NCBI RefSeq assembly: GCF_028288185.1
Contig: NZ_JAQBOF010000037.1
Coordinates: 62,001-126,000 of the forward strand
Reading direction: 5' to 3'
Source: Mucilaginibacter sp.
Lineage (GTDB): Bacteria; Bacteroidota; Bacteroidia; Sphingobacteriales; Sphingobacteriaceae
Length of the DNA stretch: 64,000 nucleotides
A program made the position numbers and the translations under genes. Positions 51,846 to 61,598 of this stretch are shown piece after piece (position 1 is the first letter of the stretch; the number at the start of each line of letters is the position of its first letter). The notes under the pieces were generated by a model that did not search any database, had not been told where the DNA came from, and worked only from the letters and a program-made list of their open reading frames with translations.

Positions 51846-52415
51846 ATGTACACCATCCTGCTGGAACACATACGTAAGTACGTAGCTATAACCGATGATG
51901 AGGCCGGCCTGATCTGCTCAAAACTCAAGGTTACCGCCATTAAAAAAAAGGCGTTTTTATTAATTCCGGGCAAAGTATGTAAGGCCAATTATTTTGTAAG
52001 CAAGGGGCTTTTGCGGTTATACTTCATCAACAAAAAAGAGCAGGAGCAAATAACCCAATTTGGATTAGAGTGCTGGTGGATAACTGATTATGATAGCCTT
52101 GACACCCAAAAACCATCAGGCTTTTATATACAGGCGGTTGAGGATGCCGAAGTAATTGCCTGGACACAGGAAACGCAAGCCGAATTAACCCATGCTATAC
52201 CTCAGTTAGAAACTTATTTCAGAAAAATATTACAACGGGCCTATACGGCTGCCCAACGCAGGATAGTTTACATTCTTGACTATACGGACGAAGAGCGTTA
52301 TCGTTTGTTTAGTACCAGCTATCCTGGCTTTTTACAACGCGTACCGCAATATATGCTCGCATCGTACTTAGGTTTTACACCGCAGTTTTTGAGTAAGATA
52401 AGGGCGAAGAAGTAA
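51846..52415 (+). CDS. Crp/Fnr-family transcriptional regulator
   Basis: 189 residues. Cyclic-nucleotide-binding-type beta roll (KKKAFLLIPGKVCKANYFVSKGLLRLYF; EQEQITQFGLECWWITDYDSL), a helix, and a short C-terminal HTH (RYRLFSTSYPGFLQRVPQYMLASYLGFTPQFLSKIRA). It has no visible Fe-S cysteines, so the ligand is unknown; many Bacteroidota members of this type work without cAMP. It follows the pepsin-like gene by 11 bases and precedes an AhpD-like gene, which are often its target. Confidence 0.9.
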   Translation: MYTILLEHIRKYVAITDDEAGLICSKLKVTAIKKKAFLLIPGKVCKANYFVSKGLLRLYFINKKEQEQITQFGLECWWITDYDSLDTQKPSGFYIQAVEDAEVIAWTQETQAELTHAIPQLETYFRKILQRAYTAAQRRIVYILDYTDEERYRLFSTSYPGFLQRVPQYMLASYLGFTPQFLSKIRAKK

Positions 52416-52419
52416 GGCA

Positions 52420-52565
52420 GCGGTTACTCAACCCACCTACGCTGCGCTAGGCGACCTCTCTTCGCCTTTGGCGGAAAGATGGTTAATAAATTACGGCTAA
52501 ACCCCTCTTTCTCGCTTGCGAAAGAGAGGGTGATTGAGCGAAGTGATGATCGGGTGAGTAATCGC
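52420..52565. repeat. Short REP-like intergenic element
   Basis: About 146 bases bounded by an imperfect inverted repeat GCGGTTACTCAACCC / GGGTGAGTAATCGC. Inside are GGCGACCTCTCTTCGCC and the hairpin CCTCTTTCTCGC...GCGAAAGAGAGG. It lies right after a stop codon. A related hairpin is at 41517-41547. Confidence 0.65.
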
Positions 52566-52647
52566 CTCACCGCTCATTTCTTAATCCTGATTAACTTTTT
52601 GCAACCTGTTTAATGCTCACCTTTGCATGTATAAAAAACATACAGTC

Positions 52648-53097
52648 ATGAGTAAAAGAATAAATATTCTGCAAGCAGAACCCGATGCCTATAAAGCAGT
52701 AATGGGTTTAGAAAACTATGTTGCCAATGGCGGCATCAGTAAAACACATTTTGAATTGATAAAAATACGCGCGTCACAAATAAACGGCTGCGCCTATTGC
52801 CTGGACATGCATACCCGCGATGCCCGCAAAGCCGGCGAAACCGAGCAACGCATCTACGTTTTAAATGCCTGGCGCGATACCTCTTTTTTTACGGAGGAAG
52901 AAAAGGCAATACTTGCTCTTACCGAGGAAGTGACGTTGATAAGCCATGCAGGAGTATCAGACCAAACCTATCAGCAAGCTGCCAGCGTATTAGATGAACA
53001 TTATCTGGCTAAAGTTATTATAGCTATTACGGTGATTAATGTCTGGAACAGGATCAGCATAAGCACACGTTTGGAACCGAAGAGAGTTGAAGCGTAA
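52648..53097 (+). CDS. Carboxymuconolactone decarboxylase-family (AhpD-like) protein
   Basis: 149 residues from the ATG at 52648; an upstream in-frame start at 52627 is less likely. The CxxC-x3-H of AhpD-like proteins is visible: NGCAYCLDMHTRDARKAG (Cys48, Cys51, His55). Helices flank it (FELIKIRASQ; EQRIYVLNAWRDTSFFTEEEKAIL). Likely an alkylhydroperoxidase or disulfide reductase. It follows the Crp/Fnr-like regulator (51846-52415), a pairing frequent in Bacteroidota, and may be its target. It differs from the ahpC-linked AhpD at 42299. Confidence 0.88.
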   Translation: MSKRINILQAEPDAYKAVMGLENYVANGGISKTHFELIKIRASQINGCAYCLDMHTRDARKAGETEQRIYVLNAWRDTSFFTEEEKAILALTEEVTLISHAGVSDQTYQQAASVLDEHYLAKVIIAITVINVWNRISISTRLEPKRVEA

Positions 53098-53244
53098 TTA
53101 TATTGATATAAATCACAGGAATAAACAGGTCTCTGTTTCAGTTTATATCCGGTTTTAGCTTATTCATTTTTATTAAATTTATCTCAAACAAAAACATTTG
53201 TTTTCTATTATAGTTATATATAGCTTCACACCAATAGCTTTTAT

Positions 53245-53622
53245 ATGCCTATGAGCGATATTAATACCAAACGGAAGATCATTATTTTTGATGATGATGA
53301 GGATATATTGTCTATCTGTAACTATATTTTAGAAGAAAAAGGGTGGGAAGTACACACCTTTACAGATTGTAATTCAATAGCCGAGCGGGTATCGGGCATA
53401 ATGCCTGACGTTATACTGATGGATAACTGGATACCTGATGCAGGCGGCATTATTGCTACACAGACCCTAAAAAAAACTGATGACCTTAAAAGTATACCGG
53501 TTATTTATTTTTCGGCAAACAGCGATATTCAGTTATTGGCCAACTTTGCCGGTGCCGAAACTTACCTGGCTAAACCCTTTGATTTGGAAGAACTGGAGCG
53601 CGTAATAAGCACTGTTGCCTAA
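53245..53622 (+). CDS. Single-domain response regulator
   Basis: 125 residues: acidic pocket FDDDED (15-20), phospho-acceptor Asp60 in ILMDNWIPDAGG, Ser in IYFSANSD, conserved Lys in YLAKPFDLEEL. A second ATG at 53251 is an alternative start. No kinase adjoins. It is convergent with the outer-membrane barrel gene, separated by a 60-bp palindrome. Confidence 0.9.
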   Translation: MPMSDINTKRKIIIFDDDEDILSICNYILEEKGWEVHTFTDCNSIAERVSGIMPDVILMDNWIPDAGGIIATQTLKKTDDLKSIPVIYFSANSDIQLLANFAGAETYLAKPFDLEELERVISTVA

Positions 53623-53627
53623 CCAAC

Positions 53628-53687
53628 ATAAACCAAAAAAGAAAACCCCCGGCTATTAATAGCCGGGGGTTTTCTTTTTTGGTTTAT
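53628..53687. terminator. 60-bp perfect palindrome, bidirectional terminator
   Basis: The left arm runs from 53628 and includes the A-run, GAAAACCCCCGGCTAT and its mirror ATAGCCGGGGGTTTTC, ending with the T-run at 53687, centred at 53657/53658 with no mismatch. The A and T runs let it terminate both convergent transcripts (53622 and 53708). Confidence 0.9.
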
Positions 53688-53707
53688 CGTTTTAGATGAT
53701 TAGATTA

Positions 53708-56683
53708 TTATTGAGGGCCGCCACCAAAACCGCCGCCGCCATTTCCGCCACCGCCGAAACCACCGCCACCTTGCCTGTCACCACGTGGAGGGCGATCACC
53801 ACCACGATCACGTCCACCGCCATCGCCTCTTTTAAATTCACCGTCTTGTGTTGGTGCACGGCCTGCAAACTTTTGCAAGCGCAGCGCAAACGTTAACATA
53901 TAATAACGGCCCAACCTGTTAACACTGGTTTGGGTTGTGCTGCTGCCATCACTGGCCACAGAAAATCCGGTATTTTGATTAAACAGATCAACCACAGCCA
54001 TACGTAAAGTAGCTCTGTTTTGTGGCAGGAACCTACGCTCTAAATAAGCGCTCAATATATTAGGATTAGTTACAGGTATAGTATAACCAGCGTTTATTTG
54101 TTTTGCATAATCATAACTGAATGTCCAGTTGCCAAAATAGTTTTTACCTGTCAAACCAAGAGTTAACGCCCTTATATTGGTGTTTTGGCTTAATGAACTT
54201 GTGCCTGCTAAAGAGTTATCGGTTTTGCTTATAGAATAATTAGCGCTTGCCTGGGCATCAATTACATTGGTTATGTCTAACCTAAACCGTGCGCCCGGAG
54301 TAAATGTTAATGTTTTTGCCAGGTTTTCTAATGTTGGCGATTGTATGCCATTAGCATCTACAACATCTACAAATGCAGGATACCTTGTATAGCTAATATT
54401 ACCGTTAAAGGTTACTGTATATTTACGCTCATTCCAAGGTTTTGAATATAATGCTTGTGCCGATGCTGAATAATAACCATCAGCATTTAAATATCTTGTT
54501 AAAGTAGTATTCGAAAAATCTTTCAGATCAGGGTTGGCTGTAATTACAGCAGAGCTAAGTGTTCTGTAACTGGTAGTACGGGTTGCTACATAATGATCGA
54601 TCTTGTTAAACGAGGCATTTAAAAACAGGATATTGCCTGATGCTATACCAAATGAATTATATCGCAACGAAAAATTATTAACAAATTGTTGTTCCAGATC
54701 GGGGTTACCCTGTACCGGATATGATGCACTTGAAAGATCGACAACCGGTTGCAATTGGTTAAAAGATGGTTGACTACTTGACCCGTTATAATTAAAGCTC
54801 AATGACTCGTTTCGTGAAAAATTATATATGAAACGTGCAGCCGGTATGTAGTTTAGCTGGCTTTTATGGGTATTTATATTGTTGGTTATTGAACGGCCAT
54901 CTAAAACAGACGGCTGCACACCAATACCTAAAGTATAATTGTATTTAATATCAATAACACGGTAGTTAAGACCAACTCTGTTGGTTACAAAAGTGTAATT
55001 GTAATTATTGCTTAGCTTTTGGTAGTTGTTAAAAGTATTGGCTGCAGATAAGGTATCTGTTTCTTTATCATTTGATGTATAAGAATGATTAAAACTATAG
55101 TTTAATTCCAGATAAGATATAGCACCAATTGGCTCCAGGTAAGACATGTTGCCACCGTAGGTTGTGGTATGATTATTTGTATTGATAACCTGGTTAGCCG
55201 GCACATTTGGCGAACCAACAGTGTAAGTTGCTACCGGATTATTATAAGATGTTGTTTGGGCAGTACTTGCATTAGCAAACAAACTAAAGTTACGGCCCTT
55301 TTTAGCGAAACGGTGATTAAATAAAGCATTAATGCTAAAATTAGGCGATGTTGAATTACTTAAAATATTTGTTTTGTATGCTTTATCTACCGATCCCGAA
55401 TTTTTTGAAAGTACATCTTCTAAAGACGATGAGTTTGTACTTGCATAAGTAAATGAAGGTGATATTTTTAAATAGTTTATCGTATCGGGCTTGTACTCAA
55501 GGTTAAAATTAAACCTGTGGTTTATAGGGTTATCATTTGCTAATGTTTGATTGTTGGTGGTAGTACCCAAACCGCTATTGGTACGTAATGTGTTGCTATT
55601 AGTAAATGTAGAGTTATCAGAAAAACTATAGCTGCCATATACAGATATGAATTTACCCCATTGGTCGCGATAGTTGGTTCCTACTGCACGTGCGATAGTA
55701 ATACCATCTTTAGTGCTGGCTAAACCGGTATTACCACCACCTTGCCTGCCGCCGCCACGGTTACCACCGCCGCCGCCATTATTACCACCACCGCCGCCAC
55801 CGCCAAAATTGAAGGTGTTTGAATTAATATTATTGATATTGCCTAAAACTGTCACCTGCCTGTTGCCCTTAAAATTGAACAAGTTTACAGAACCTATGTA
55901 TCGGTTCTCATTAGTTATACCCGGTGCTGCAGGCAAAGCATCTTTACCAGCACCGGCAGTTGCTTGTAAAGAGTACCCGTAGTTTTTATCAGCCCGAATA
56001 GTAAAGTTTAATATTTTGTTAGGCTCGCCGGTTTTAACACCTGTAAGGTTAGCCTGGTCGCCGTAATCATCAATTATCTGTACACTCTCTAAGATATCGG
56101 CAGGGATATTTTTTGTGGCCGATTGTACATCGCCACCCATAAAATCTTTACCGTTAATACGCACTTTAGTAATTGATTTTCCCTGCGCGCTAACGTTGCC
56201 ATTCGCGTCAACATCAACGCCCGGCATTTTCTTTAAAACGTCTTCAACCGGGGCGTTTTCACGTACCGGATAGGCTGCAATTTTATAATCAATCGTATCC
56301 TCTTTAAATTTAACTGGGTTAACGCCAACAATAGTAACCTCTTTAAGTTGCTTAGCTTCGCTTTTTAAAATTATTGGGGGGATAACAAACGTATTGTTGT
56401 CTGTTGGCGAAAAAGAGTAGTGCTTTATAACGCCCTGGTAACCAAACGATGATATAGTGAGTGTTATTTTGCTGCCTTTTATATTTAAAAAACTAAATTT
56501 TCCATCTATATCGGTAGCTACCTGAGTGCTATCACCAAGGTCGGTTTTTAACTTAACAGTACTGCCGGGCAATGATTGTTTTGTAGAATCTATTAGCTTT
56601 CCCTGGACCCCGCGGCCCGTTTGTGCATAGCTATTGCCAACAAATAAAACAATAAAAATTAGAGGTGTAAATATATATTTCAT
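53708..56683 (-). CDS. Outer-membrane beta-barrel protein with CarboxypepD_reg-like N-terminal domain
   Basis: About 991 residues from the ATG at 56683; a start at 56701 adds six residues. Signal peptide (about 1-20, ending SYAQ), a CarboxypepD_reg-like beta domain (GVQGKLIDSTKQSLPGSTVKLK...DIDGKFSFLN), a plug-like region (APVEDVLKKMPGVDVDANGNV), then many beta strands of an OMP barrel. Two unusual Gly-rich stretches are visible: near residue 310-345 (GGGGGGGNNGGGGG) and at the C-terminus (GGGFGGGGNGGGG). This resembles TonB-dependent receptor-like proteins of the outer-membrane beta-barrel family; the substrate is unknown. It ends at the palindromic terminator. Confidence 0.8.
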   Translation of the reverse strand: MKYIFTPLIFIVLFVGNSYAQTGRGVQGKLIDSTKQSLPGSTVKLKTDLGDSTQVATDIDGKFSFLNIKGSKITLTISSFGYQGVIKHYSFSPTDNNTFVIPPIILKSEAKQLKEVTIVGVNPVKFKEDTIDYKIAAYPVRENAPVEDVLKKMPGVDVDANGNVSAQGKSITKVRINGKDFMGGDVQSATKNIPADILESVQIIDDYGDQANLTGVKTGEPNKILNFTIRADKNYGYSLQATAGAGKDALPAAPGITNENRYIGSVNLFNFKGNRQVTVLGNINNINSNTFNFGGGGGGGNNGGGGGNRGGGRQGGGNTGLASTKDGITIARAVGTNYRDQWGKFISVYGSYSFSDNSTFTNSNTLRTNSGLGTTTNNQTLANDNPINHRFNFNLEYKPDTINYLKISPSFTYASTNSSSLEDVLSKNSGSVDKAYKTNILSNSTSPNFSINALFNHRFAKKGRNFSLFANASTAQTTSYNNPVATYTVGSPNVPANQVINTNNHTTTYGGNMSYLEPIGAISYLELNYSFNHSYTSNDKETDTLSAANTFNNYQKLSNNYNYTFVTNRVGLNYRVIDIKYNYTLGIGVQPSVLDGRSITNNINTHKSQLNYIPAARFIYNFSRNESLSFNYNGSSSQPSFNQLQPVVDLSSASYPVQGNPDLEQQFVNNFSLRYNSFGIASGNILFLNASFNKIDHYVATRTTSYRTLSSAVITANPDLKDFSNTTLTRYLNADGYYSASAQALYSKPWNERKYTVTFNGNISYTRYPAFVDVVDANGIQSPTLENLAKTLTFTPGARFRLDITNVIDAQASANYSISKTDNSLAGTSSLSQNTNIRALTLGLTGKNYFGNWTFSYDYAKQINAGYTIPVTNPNILSAYLERRFLPQNRATLRMAVVDLFNQNTGFSVASDGSSTTQTSVNRLGRYYMLTFALRLQKFAGRAPTQDGEFKRGDGGGRDRGGDRPPRGDRQGGGGFGGGGNGGGGFGGGPQ

Positions 56684-56922
56684 AAGATTTATGGTACTCA
56701 TATTTTAATAATTAAATATGCTAAAAAACATATCAGACGCAAATGTTCAATTTAAATTACGTTTAATAATTAACCTTAATACTATTGTTACATTATTAAT
56801 GCCATTTAGCTTATTAATACCATAATTGTTACAGACAACAACGTTATATAACTTTAAACAACACAAGGAGTTAATTATTAGGTTGATATGGTAACTAAAT
56901 AACCATTAAATTGTTTAATACT

Positions 56923-56936
56923 ATTAGTTAACTAAT
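56923..56936. promoter_or_regulatory. Palindrome ATTAGTTAACTAAT upstream of pdxJ
   Basis: A 14-bp perfect palindrome 34 bases before the pdxJ start codon, in an AT-rich intergenic region of about 290 bases. It might be an operator for pdxJ or the divergent barrel gene; this is only a sequence observation. Confidence 0.3.
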
Positions 56937-56970
56937 AATGATATTTGCGCTTCCAAAATAGTGATATAAT

Positions 56971-57687
56971 ATGGCCCGGTTATCTGTCAACATCAATAAA
57001 ATAGCTACCCTGCGTAATTCGCGCGGTGGTAACAACCCAAATCTGATACAAGTTGCAAAAGATTGCGAGCGCTTTGGCGCGCAGGGCATAACCGTGCATC
57101 CCCGCCCGGATGAAAGGCATATCCGTTACAATGATGTTTTTGAACTGAAAAAAACAGTTACTACCGAATTTAATATTGAAGGTAATTGCGAGGAACAAAA
57201 ATTTATTGACCTGGTATTAGCTAACAAACCAGAGCAAGTAACATTAGTGCCTGATGTGCTGGGGCAGATCACTTCAAACCATGGTTGGGATACCATTAAA
57301 AATCAACAATATTTAAAAGGAATGATAGCGGTCTTTAAAAATGCCGGTATCCGTGTTTCTATTTTTGTTGACCCGGTAGTTGAAATGGTTGAAGCCGCCG
57401 TCACAACCGGCACCGACCGTATAGAACTTTATACCGAAGCCTATGCGCACCAATACTTGCAGGATAAAGAAAAAGCCATAGCACCTTATATTAAAGCTGC
57501 CGAAACTGCGCAAAAAGTTGGTTTAGGCATTAACGCCGGGCATGACCTTGACCTAAATAACCTGAAGTATTTTGCCGAAAATATACCTGCGCTTGACGAA
57601 GTTAGCATTGGCCATGCGCTGATAACAGACGCTTTATATTATGGATTAGAAAATACTATCCAAATGTATTTAAGGCAACTGGTTTAA
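56971..57687 (+). CDS. pdxJ: Pyridoxine 5'-phosphate synthase
   Basis: 238 residues, full length. PdxJ condenses 1-deoxy-D-xylulose 5-phosphate with 3-amino-2-oxopropyl phosphate to form pyridoxine 5'-phosphate (DXP-dependent vitamin B6 synthesis). Motifs: [17 protein letters not shown] at the N-terminus, [15 protein letters not shown] near residue 41, [57 protein letters not shown] and [13 protein letters not shown]. It precedes gcvP, a PLP enzyme, but they are separated by a gap of 160 bases with its own promoter. Confidence 0.97.
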   Translation: MARLSVNINKIATLRNSRGGNNPNLIQVAKDCERFGAQGITVHPRPDERHIRYNDVFELKKTVTTEFNIEGNCEEQKFIDLVLANKPEQVTLVPDVLGQITSNHGWDTIKNQQYLKGMIAVFKNAGIRVSIFVDPVVEMVEAAVTTGTDRIELYTEAYAHQYLQDKEKAIAPYIKAAETAQKVGLGINAGHDLDLNNLKYFAENIPALDEVSIGHALITDALYYGLENTIQMYLRQLV

Positions 57688-57791
57688 AACCAAAGTTACA
57701 GCATCAAAAAGATATATTTTATTCTGCCTTTTAAGCCTCAAAACAAATATAATTTCCCATGTAATTTTAGGGTTACTATTTGGTTATCAAA

Positions 57792-57822
57792 TTGATTGTC
57801 AACGGGTAAAATTGTACCTTTG
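57792..57822 (+). promoter_or_regulatory. Promoter of gcvP
   Basis: TTG at 57792-57794, a 20-base spacer and TACCTTTG at 57815-57822, matching the Bacteroidota consensus. Transcription would start near 57829, about 20 bases before the ATG. Confidence 0.75.
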
Positions 57823-57847
57823 CGATATACAATAACAGATACTTTTC

Positions 57848-60757
57848 ATGGCATTAAACACCGCTTACGAGGAAAAATTTGAGGGCAGGCACATTGCACC
57901 TAATCAGGCAGATACCGCAGAAATGCTTAAAGCTACAGGCGTAAATACGCTTGACGAGCTGATAGCGCAAACGGTACCGGCAAAAATACGATTGAAAAAT
58001 CCGCTTAACCTGCCAGCTGCAAAAAGCGAGTTTACCTACTTAAAAGATCTTAAACAAACAGCATCAAAAAACAAAGTTTATCGCAGCTACATTGGCCAGG
58101 GATATTATGATGTTATTGTACCGGGTGTTATCCAACGTAATATATTAGAAAACCCCGGATGGTACACCCAGTACACCCCGTACCAGGCAGAGATAGCACA
58201 AGGCCGTTTACAGGCTTTGTTAAACTTCCAAACCATGGTTATTGACTTAACCGGGATGGAAATTGCCAATGCGTCTTTATTAGATGAAGGCACCGCGGCA
58301 GCCGAGGCCATGTTTATGCAATATACCTTGCGTAAAAAAGAAGAGGCTAAAACCTTCTTTGTATCAGAAGAAGTATTCCCCCAAACCATAGATATTTTAA
58401 AAACCAGGGCAGAGCCTTATGGCATTACCCTGCAAATTGGCGACCACCGTACGGTTAAGTTAACTGATGATATGTTTGGTGCCATAGTTCAATATCCAGC
58501 CGGCCACGGTGCTGTTTATAACTATGCTGATTTTGCGGCCAAAGGCCACGAAAAAGGCATTAAGTTAACCGTTGTTGCCGATATTATGAGCTTGGTTCTC
58601 CTAACTCCTCCGGGCGAATGGGGTGCTGACATTGTAGTGGGTAGCACCCAACGCTTTGGTGTACCAATGGGCTTTGGCGGTCCGCATGCTGCATTTTTTG
58701 CAACTAAAGACGAATACAAACGCTCTATACCGGGCCGTATAATTGGTGTTACTATTGACAGCGCGGGCAACTACGCTTTACGTATGGCGCTGCAAACCCG
58801 CGAGCAACATATCCGCAGAGATAAAGCAACTTCAAACATCTGTACCGCGCAGGCTTTATTGGCTATTATGGCCGGTATGTATTCGGTATATCATGGCCCT
58901 AAAGGGTTAAAGCTGATTGCCGAACGTGTGCACGGGCTGGCAATATTACTTTCACAAAGCTTAACCGCTTTAGGCTTTAAACAATTAAACGAAGCTTATT
59001 TTGATACCGTTAAGTTTGATCTGGGCGATCTGGCTGGTTCTATCCACTCGGAAGCTTTAAACAACGAGGTCAACCTGAATTATAATGGATCGGTAGTTAC
59101 TATTTCTGTTGATGAAACTACATCGCCTGATGATATAAAAACCTTGGTGCGCCTATTTGCTAAAGTAAAAGGCAAAACCATTGCCGCTATTGATTTTGAC
59201 GGATTGCAGGCTAATTTAACCACAGTTATCCCTGCTGATCTGCAACGTACATCAGCTTATTTAACGCATGGCATTTTTAATTCGCACCATTCAGAACATG
59301 AAATGCTGCGTTATATTAAATCTTTAGAGACTAAAGATCTTTCGCTTTGCCATTCGATGATAGCACTGGGTTCATGTACCATGAAACTAAACGCTACTAC
59401 CGAAATGGTACCAGTTACCTGGGCCGAGTTTAGCCGAATGCACCCTTTTGCACCGGTTGACCAGGTTGGTGGTTACATGCAATTATTTGATGAGTTGAAC
59501 CGCTGGCTAAGCGAGATCACCGGCTTTGCAGCCATGAGCTTGCAGCCAAATGCAGGCGCGCAAGGCGAGTACGCGGGCCTAATGGTTATCCGCGCTTATC
59601 ATCATGACCGTGGCGATCATCACCGTAACATCGTATTGATCCCATCATCGGCACATGGTACCAACCCTGCATCTGCAGCAATGGCAGGCATGAAGATCGT
59701 AGTTGTTAAATGCGATGATAACGGAAATATTGACGTTGCCGACATGAAAGCAAAAGCAGAGCAATACAGCGCGGAGCTTTCTTGCCTGATGGTTACGTAT
59801 CCATCAACCCACGGTGTTTTTGAAGAATCTATTATTGATATCTGCCAGATCATACATGATAATGGCGGACAAGTTTATATGGACGGCGCTAACATGAACG
59901 CGCAGGTTGGTTTAACCAGCCCCGCTAATATTGGTGCCGATGTTTGCCACTTAAACCTGCATAAAACATTCTGTATACCACATGGCGGTGGCGGCCCGGG
60001 CATGGGCCCTATCGGTGTGGCTAAACACCTTGTTCCGTATTTACCGGGACACGCCGTTGTTGATATCGACAATGGTAAAGCTATCCACGCGGTATCTGCA
60101 GCGCCTTGGGGTTCGGCTTCTATCCTCATCATATCGCATGCTTATATAGCGATGATGGGCGGCGATGGTTTAACCAACGCCACTAAATACGCCATACTTA
60201 ATGCCAACTATATTAAAACAAGGTTAGAGAGTCATTACCCGGTATTATACACCGGCTCGCATGGCCGTTGCGCTCACGAAATGATACTGGATTGCCGATC
60301 ATTTAAAGCAGCAGGTATTGAGGTGGTTGATATTGCTAAACGTTTAATGGACTATGGTTTCCATGCGCCGACAGTATCGTTCCCGGTTGCGGGTACGGTA
60401 ATGATCGAGCCTACGGAATCAGAGCCAAAACATGAATTGGATCGTTTTTGCGATGCGATGATAGCTATCCGTAAAGAAATTGCCGCTGTTGAAGCTGGTG
60501 CATCAGACAAAACAGATAACCCGCTTAAAAACGCGCCGCATACCGTGAGCGTTATTACAGGTAACGAATGGGAACATCCATACAGCCGCCAAAAAGCAGC
60601 CTTCCCGCTGCCTTATGTTGCAGCCTATAAATTCTGGCCGTCAGTAGGCCGGGTTAATGATACCTACGGCGACAGAACGCTGATATGCTCATGCCCGCCA
60701 TTAACTGATTATGAGTTTGAAGAAAGCGAAGTAACAACGCCGGAATACGGAACTTGA
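57848..60757 (+). CDS. gcvP: Glycine dehydrogenase (decarboxylating), P-protein of the glycine cleavage system
   Basis: 969 residues, the full-length homodimeric type. It decarboxylates glycine with PLP and transfers the aminomethyl group to the H-protein. The N-terminal half contains [21 protein letters not shown] and the segment [35 protein letters not shown]; the C-terminal half contains the PLP-binding Lys706 in [22 protein letters not shown] and the segment [13 protein letters not shown]. Other gcv genes (H, T) are not in the window. It is followed by a hairpin terminator and then repeat-rich DNA. Confidence 0.98.
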   Translation: MALNTAYEEKFEGRHIAPNQADTAEMLKATGVNTLDELIAQTVPAKIRLKNPLNLPAAKSEFTYLKDLKQTASKNKVYRSYIGQGYYDVIVPGVIQRNILENPGWYTQYTPYQAEIAQGRLQALLNFQTMVIDLTGMEIANASLLDEGTAAAEAMFMQYTLRKKEEAKTFFVSEEVFPQTIDILKTRAEPYGITLQIGDHRTVKLTDDMFGAIVQYPAGHGAVYNYADFAAKGHEKGIKLTVVADIMSLVLLTPPGEWGADIVVGSTQRFGVPMGFGGPHAAFFATKDEYKRSIPGRIIGVTIDSAGNYALRMALQTREQHIRRDKATSNICTAQALLAIMAGMYSVYHGPKGLKLIAERVHGLAILLSQSLTALGFKQLNEAYFDTVKFDLGDLAGSIHSEALNNEVNLNYNGSVVTISVDETTSPDDIKTLVRLFAKVKGKTIAAIDFDGLQANLTTVIPADLQRTSAYLTHGIFNSHHSEHEMLRYIKSLETKDLSLCHSMIALGSCTMKLNATTEMVPVTWAEFSRMHPFAPVDQVGGYMQLFDELNRWLSEITGFAAMSLQPNAGAQGEYAGLMVIRAYHHDRGDHHRNIVLIPSSAHGTNPASAAMAGMKIVVVKCDDNGNIDVADMKAKAEQYSAELSCLMVTYPSTHGVFEESIIDICQIIHDNGGQVYMDGANMNAQVGLTSPANIGADVCHLNLHKTFCIPHGGGGPGMGPIGVAKHLVPYLPGHAVVDIDNGKAIHAVSAAPWGSASILIISHAYIAMMGGDGLTNATKYAILNANYIKTRLESHYPVLYTGSHGRCAHEMILDCRSFKAAGIEVVDIAKRLMDYGFHAPTVSFPVAGTVMIEPTESEPKHELDRFCDAMIAIRKEIAAVEAGASDKTDNPLKNAPHTVSVITGNEWEHPYSRQKAAFPLPYVAAYKFWPSVGRVNDTYGDRTLICSCPPLTDYEFEESEVTTPEYGT

Positions 60758-60796
60758 TTTTCTGATGTGCAGATATGCAGATATGCAGATAAGAAG

Positions 60797-60832
60797 ATGT
60801 GCAGATGATGATGAATTGTCTGCACATTTTTT
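60797..60832 (+). terminator. Intrinsic terminator of gcvP (left copy)
   Basis: ATGTGCAGA / TCTGCACAT, 9-bp stem with a 13-base loop and six T's. The stem's right arm and T-run lie within the 32-base direct repeat (60808-60839) that recurs at 61166-61197. Confidence 0.75.
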
Positions 60833-60842
60833 GTTAATATAT

Positions 60843-61148
60843 GTTAGTGCGGATTTTCAATTGGGAGCGTTCGAAAGATTAAAGAGCCATCGGCTCGACA
60901 TGTATTGTAGCAACGGGTTTTAACCCGTTGGAGAATATGCCCCTTAATAATGAGTGTCGTAGACACGATACATATTATAATGTAGCTTGCGAATTATCCC
61001 TTTTTAATATGGACCGAACCTATGGTTCTTCGACTCGTTTTTGTTTCAATTTTCAACGGATTAAAATCCGTTGCTACAATATGGTGCGAAGCTACGCTTC
61101 TTATGATTTAAATCTTTCGAACGCTCCCAATTGAAAATCCTGACTAAC
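60843..61148. repeat. 306-bp nested palindromic element with 38-bp terminal inverted repeats
   Basis: The ends (60843-60880 and 61111-61148) are 38-base inverted repeats differing at two positions. The interior has several short hairpins with 5-bp stem and 3-base loop (GAGCC-ATC-GGCTC, GTGTC-GTA-GACAC, GAACC-TAT-GGTTC, GAAGC-TAC-GCTTC), and two mirrored near-palindromes (CAACGGGTTTTAACCCGTTG and CAACGGATTAAAATCCGTTG), each with TGTAGC next to it. No ORF of its own. It resembles Bacteroidota REP-type elements mobilised in trans by a REP-associated tyrosine transposase. It sits between two copies of a 32-base sequence that includes the gcvP terminator. Confidence 0.8.
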
Positions 61149-61165
61149 GGGAAGATATGCAGATA

Positions 61166-61197
61166 ATGATGAATTGTCTGCACATTTTTTGTTAATA
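61166..61197 (+). repeat. Second copy of the 32-base terminator-bearing repeat
   Basis: Identical over 32 bases to 60808-60839, which contains the gcvP terminator's right arm. The left arm here is degenerate by one mismatch (ATATGCAGA). The two copies bracket the nested palindromic element. Confidence 0.8.
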
Positions 61198-61265
61198 GGA
61201 TTTTAACATATTACATATTAATTTTATCCGCACATTTGCATATCCACACATTTGCACATCAAAAC

Positions 61266-61586
61266 ATGATCGCCCAAACCCCGCAAACACCCTATTACGC
61301 CGTAATATTTACCTCAATCCGCACCGAAGGCAATAACGGTTATGCCGCCATGGCTGATACTATGGACGAACTGGCCAAACAGCAAGAAGGTTATTTAGGC
61401 ATTGAATCCGCCCGAAACGAAATTGGAATAACTGTATCTTACTGGCAATCGCTTGAAGCTATCCGCAACTGGAAAGCCAATACCGATCATTTGATCGCCC
61501 AAAAATATGGCCGCGAGAAATGGTATGCTAATTATAAAGTGCGAATCTGTAAGGTGGAACGGGATTATGAGTTTGAGGGAGAATAA
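61266..61586 (+). CDS. Antibiotic biosynthesis monooxygenase-type (ABM) domain protein
   Basis: About 106 residues from the ATG at 61266; the longer frame from 61236 reads repeat DNA. Ferredoxin-like ABM fold: YYAVIFTSIRTEGNNGYAAMADTMDELAKQQEGYLGIESARN, then ITVSYWQSLEAIRNWKANTDHLIAQKYGREKWYANYKVRICKVERDYEFE. Small ABM proteins may act as monooxygenases or bind small molecules; here the function is unknown. It lies between two repeat elements and just upstream of the GIY-YIG cassette. Confidence 0.85.
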   Translation: MIAQTPQTPYYAVIFTSIRTEGNNGYAAMADTMDELAKQQEGYLGIESARNEIGITVSYWQSLEAIRNWKANTDHLIAQKYGREKWYANYKVRICKVERDYEFEGE

Positions 61587-61598
61587 CACTTACCACCA

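Noticed and set aside
55674-55982. Proline-rich plus-strand ORF within the OMP gene
   Set aside because: It is the antisense of a glycine-rich segment of the real gene, which produces Pro codons.
60777-61260. CRISPR-like short repeats of GCAGATATGCAGATA type after gcvP
   Set aside because: The repeats are short, irregular and without spacers of equal length; they belong to terminator and REP-type sequence. No cas genes are present.
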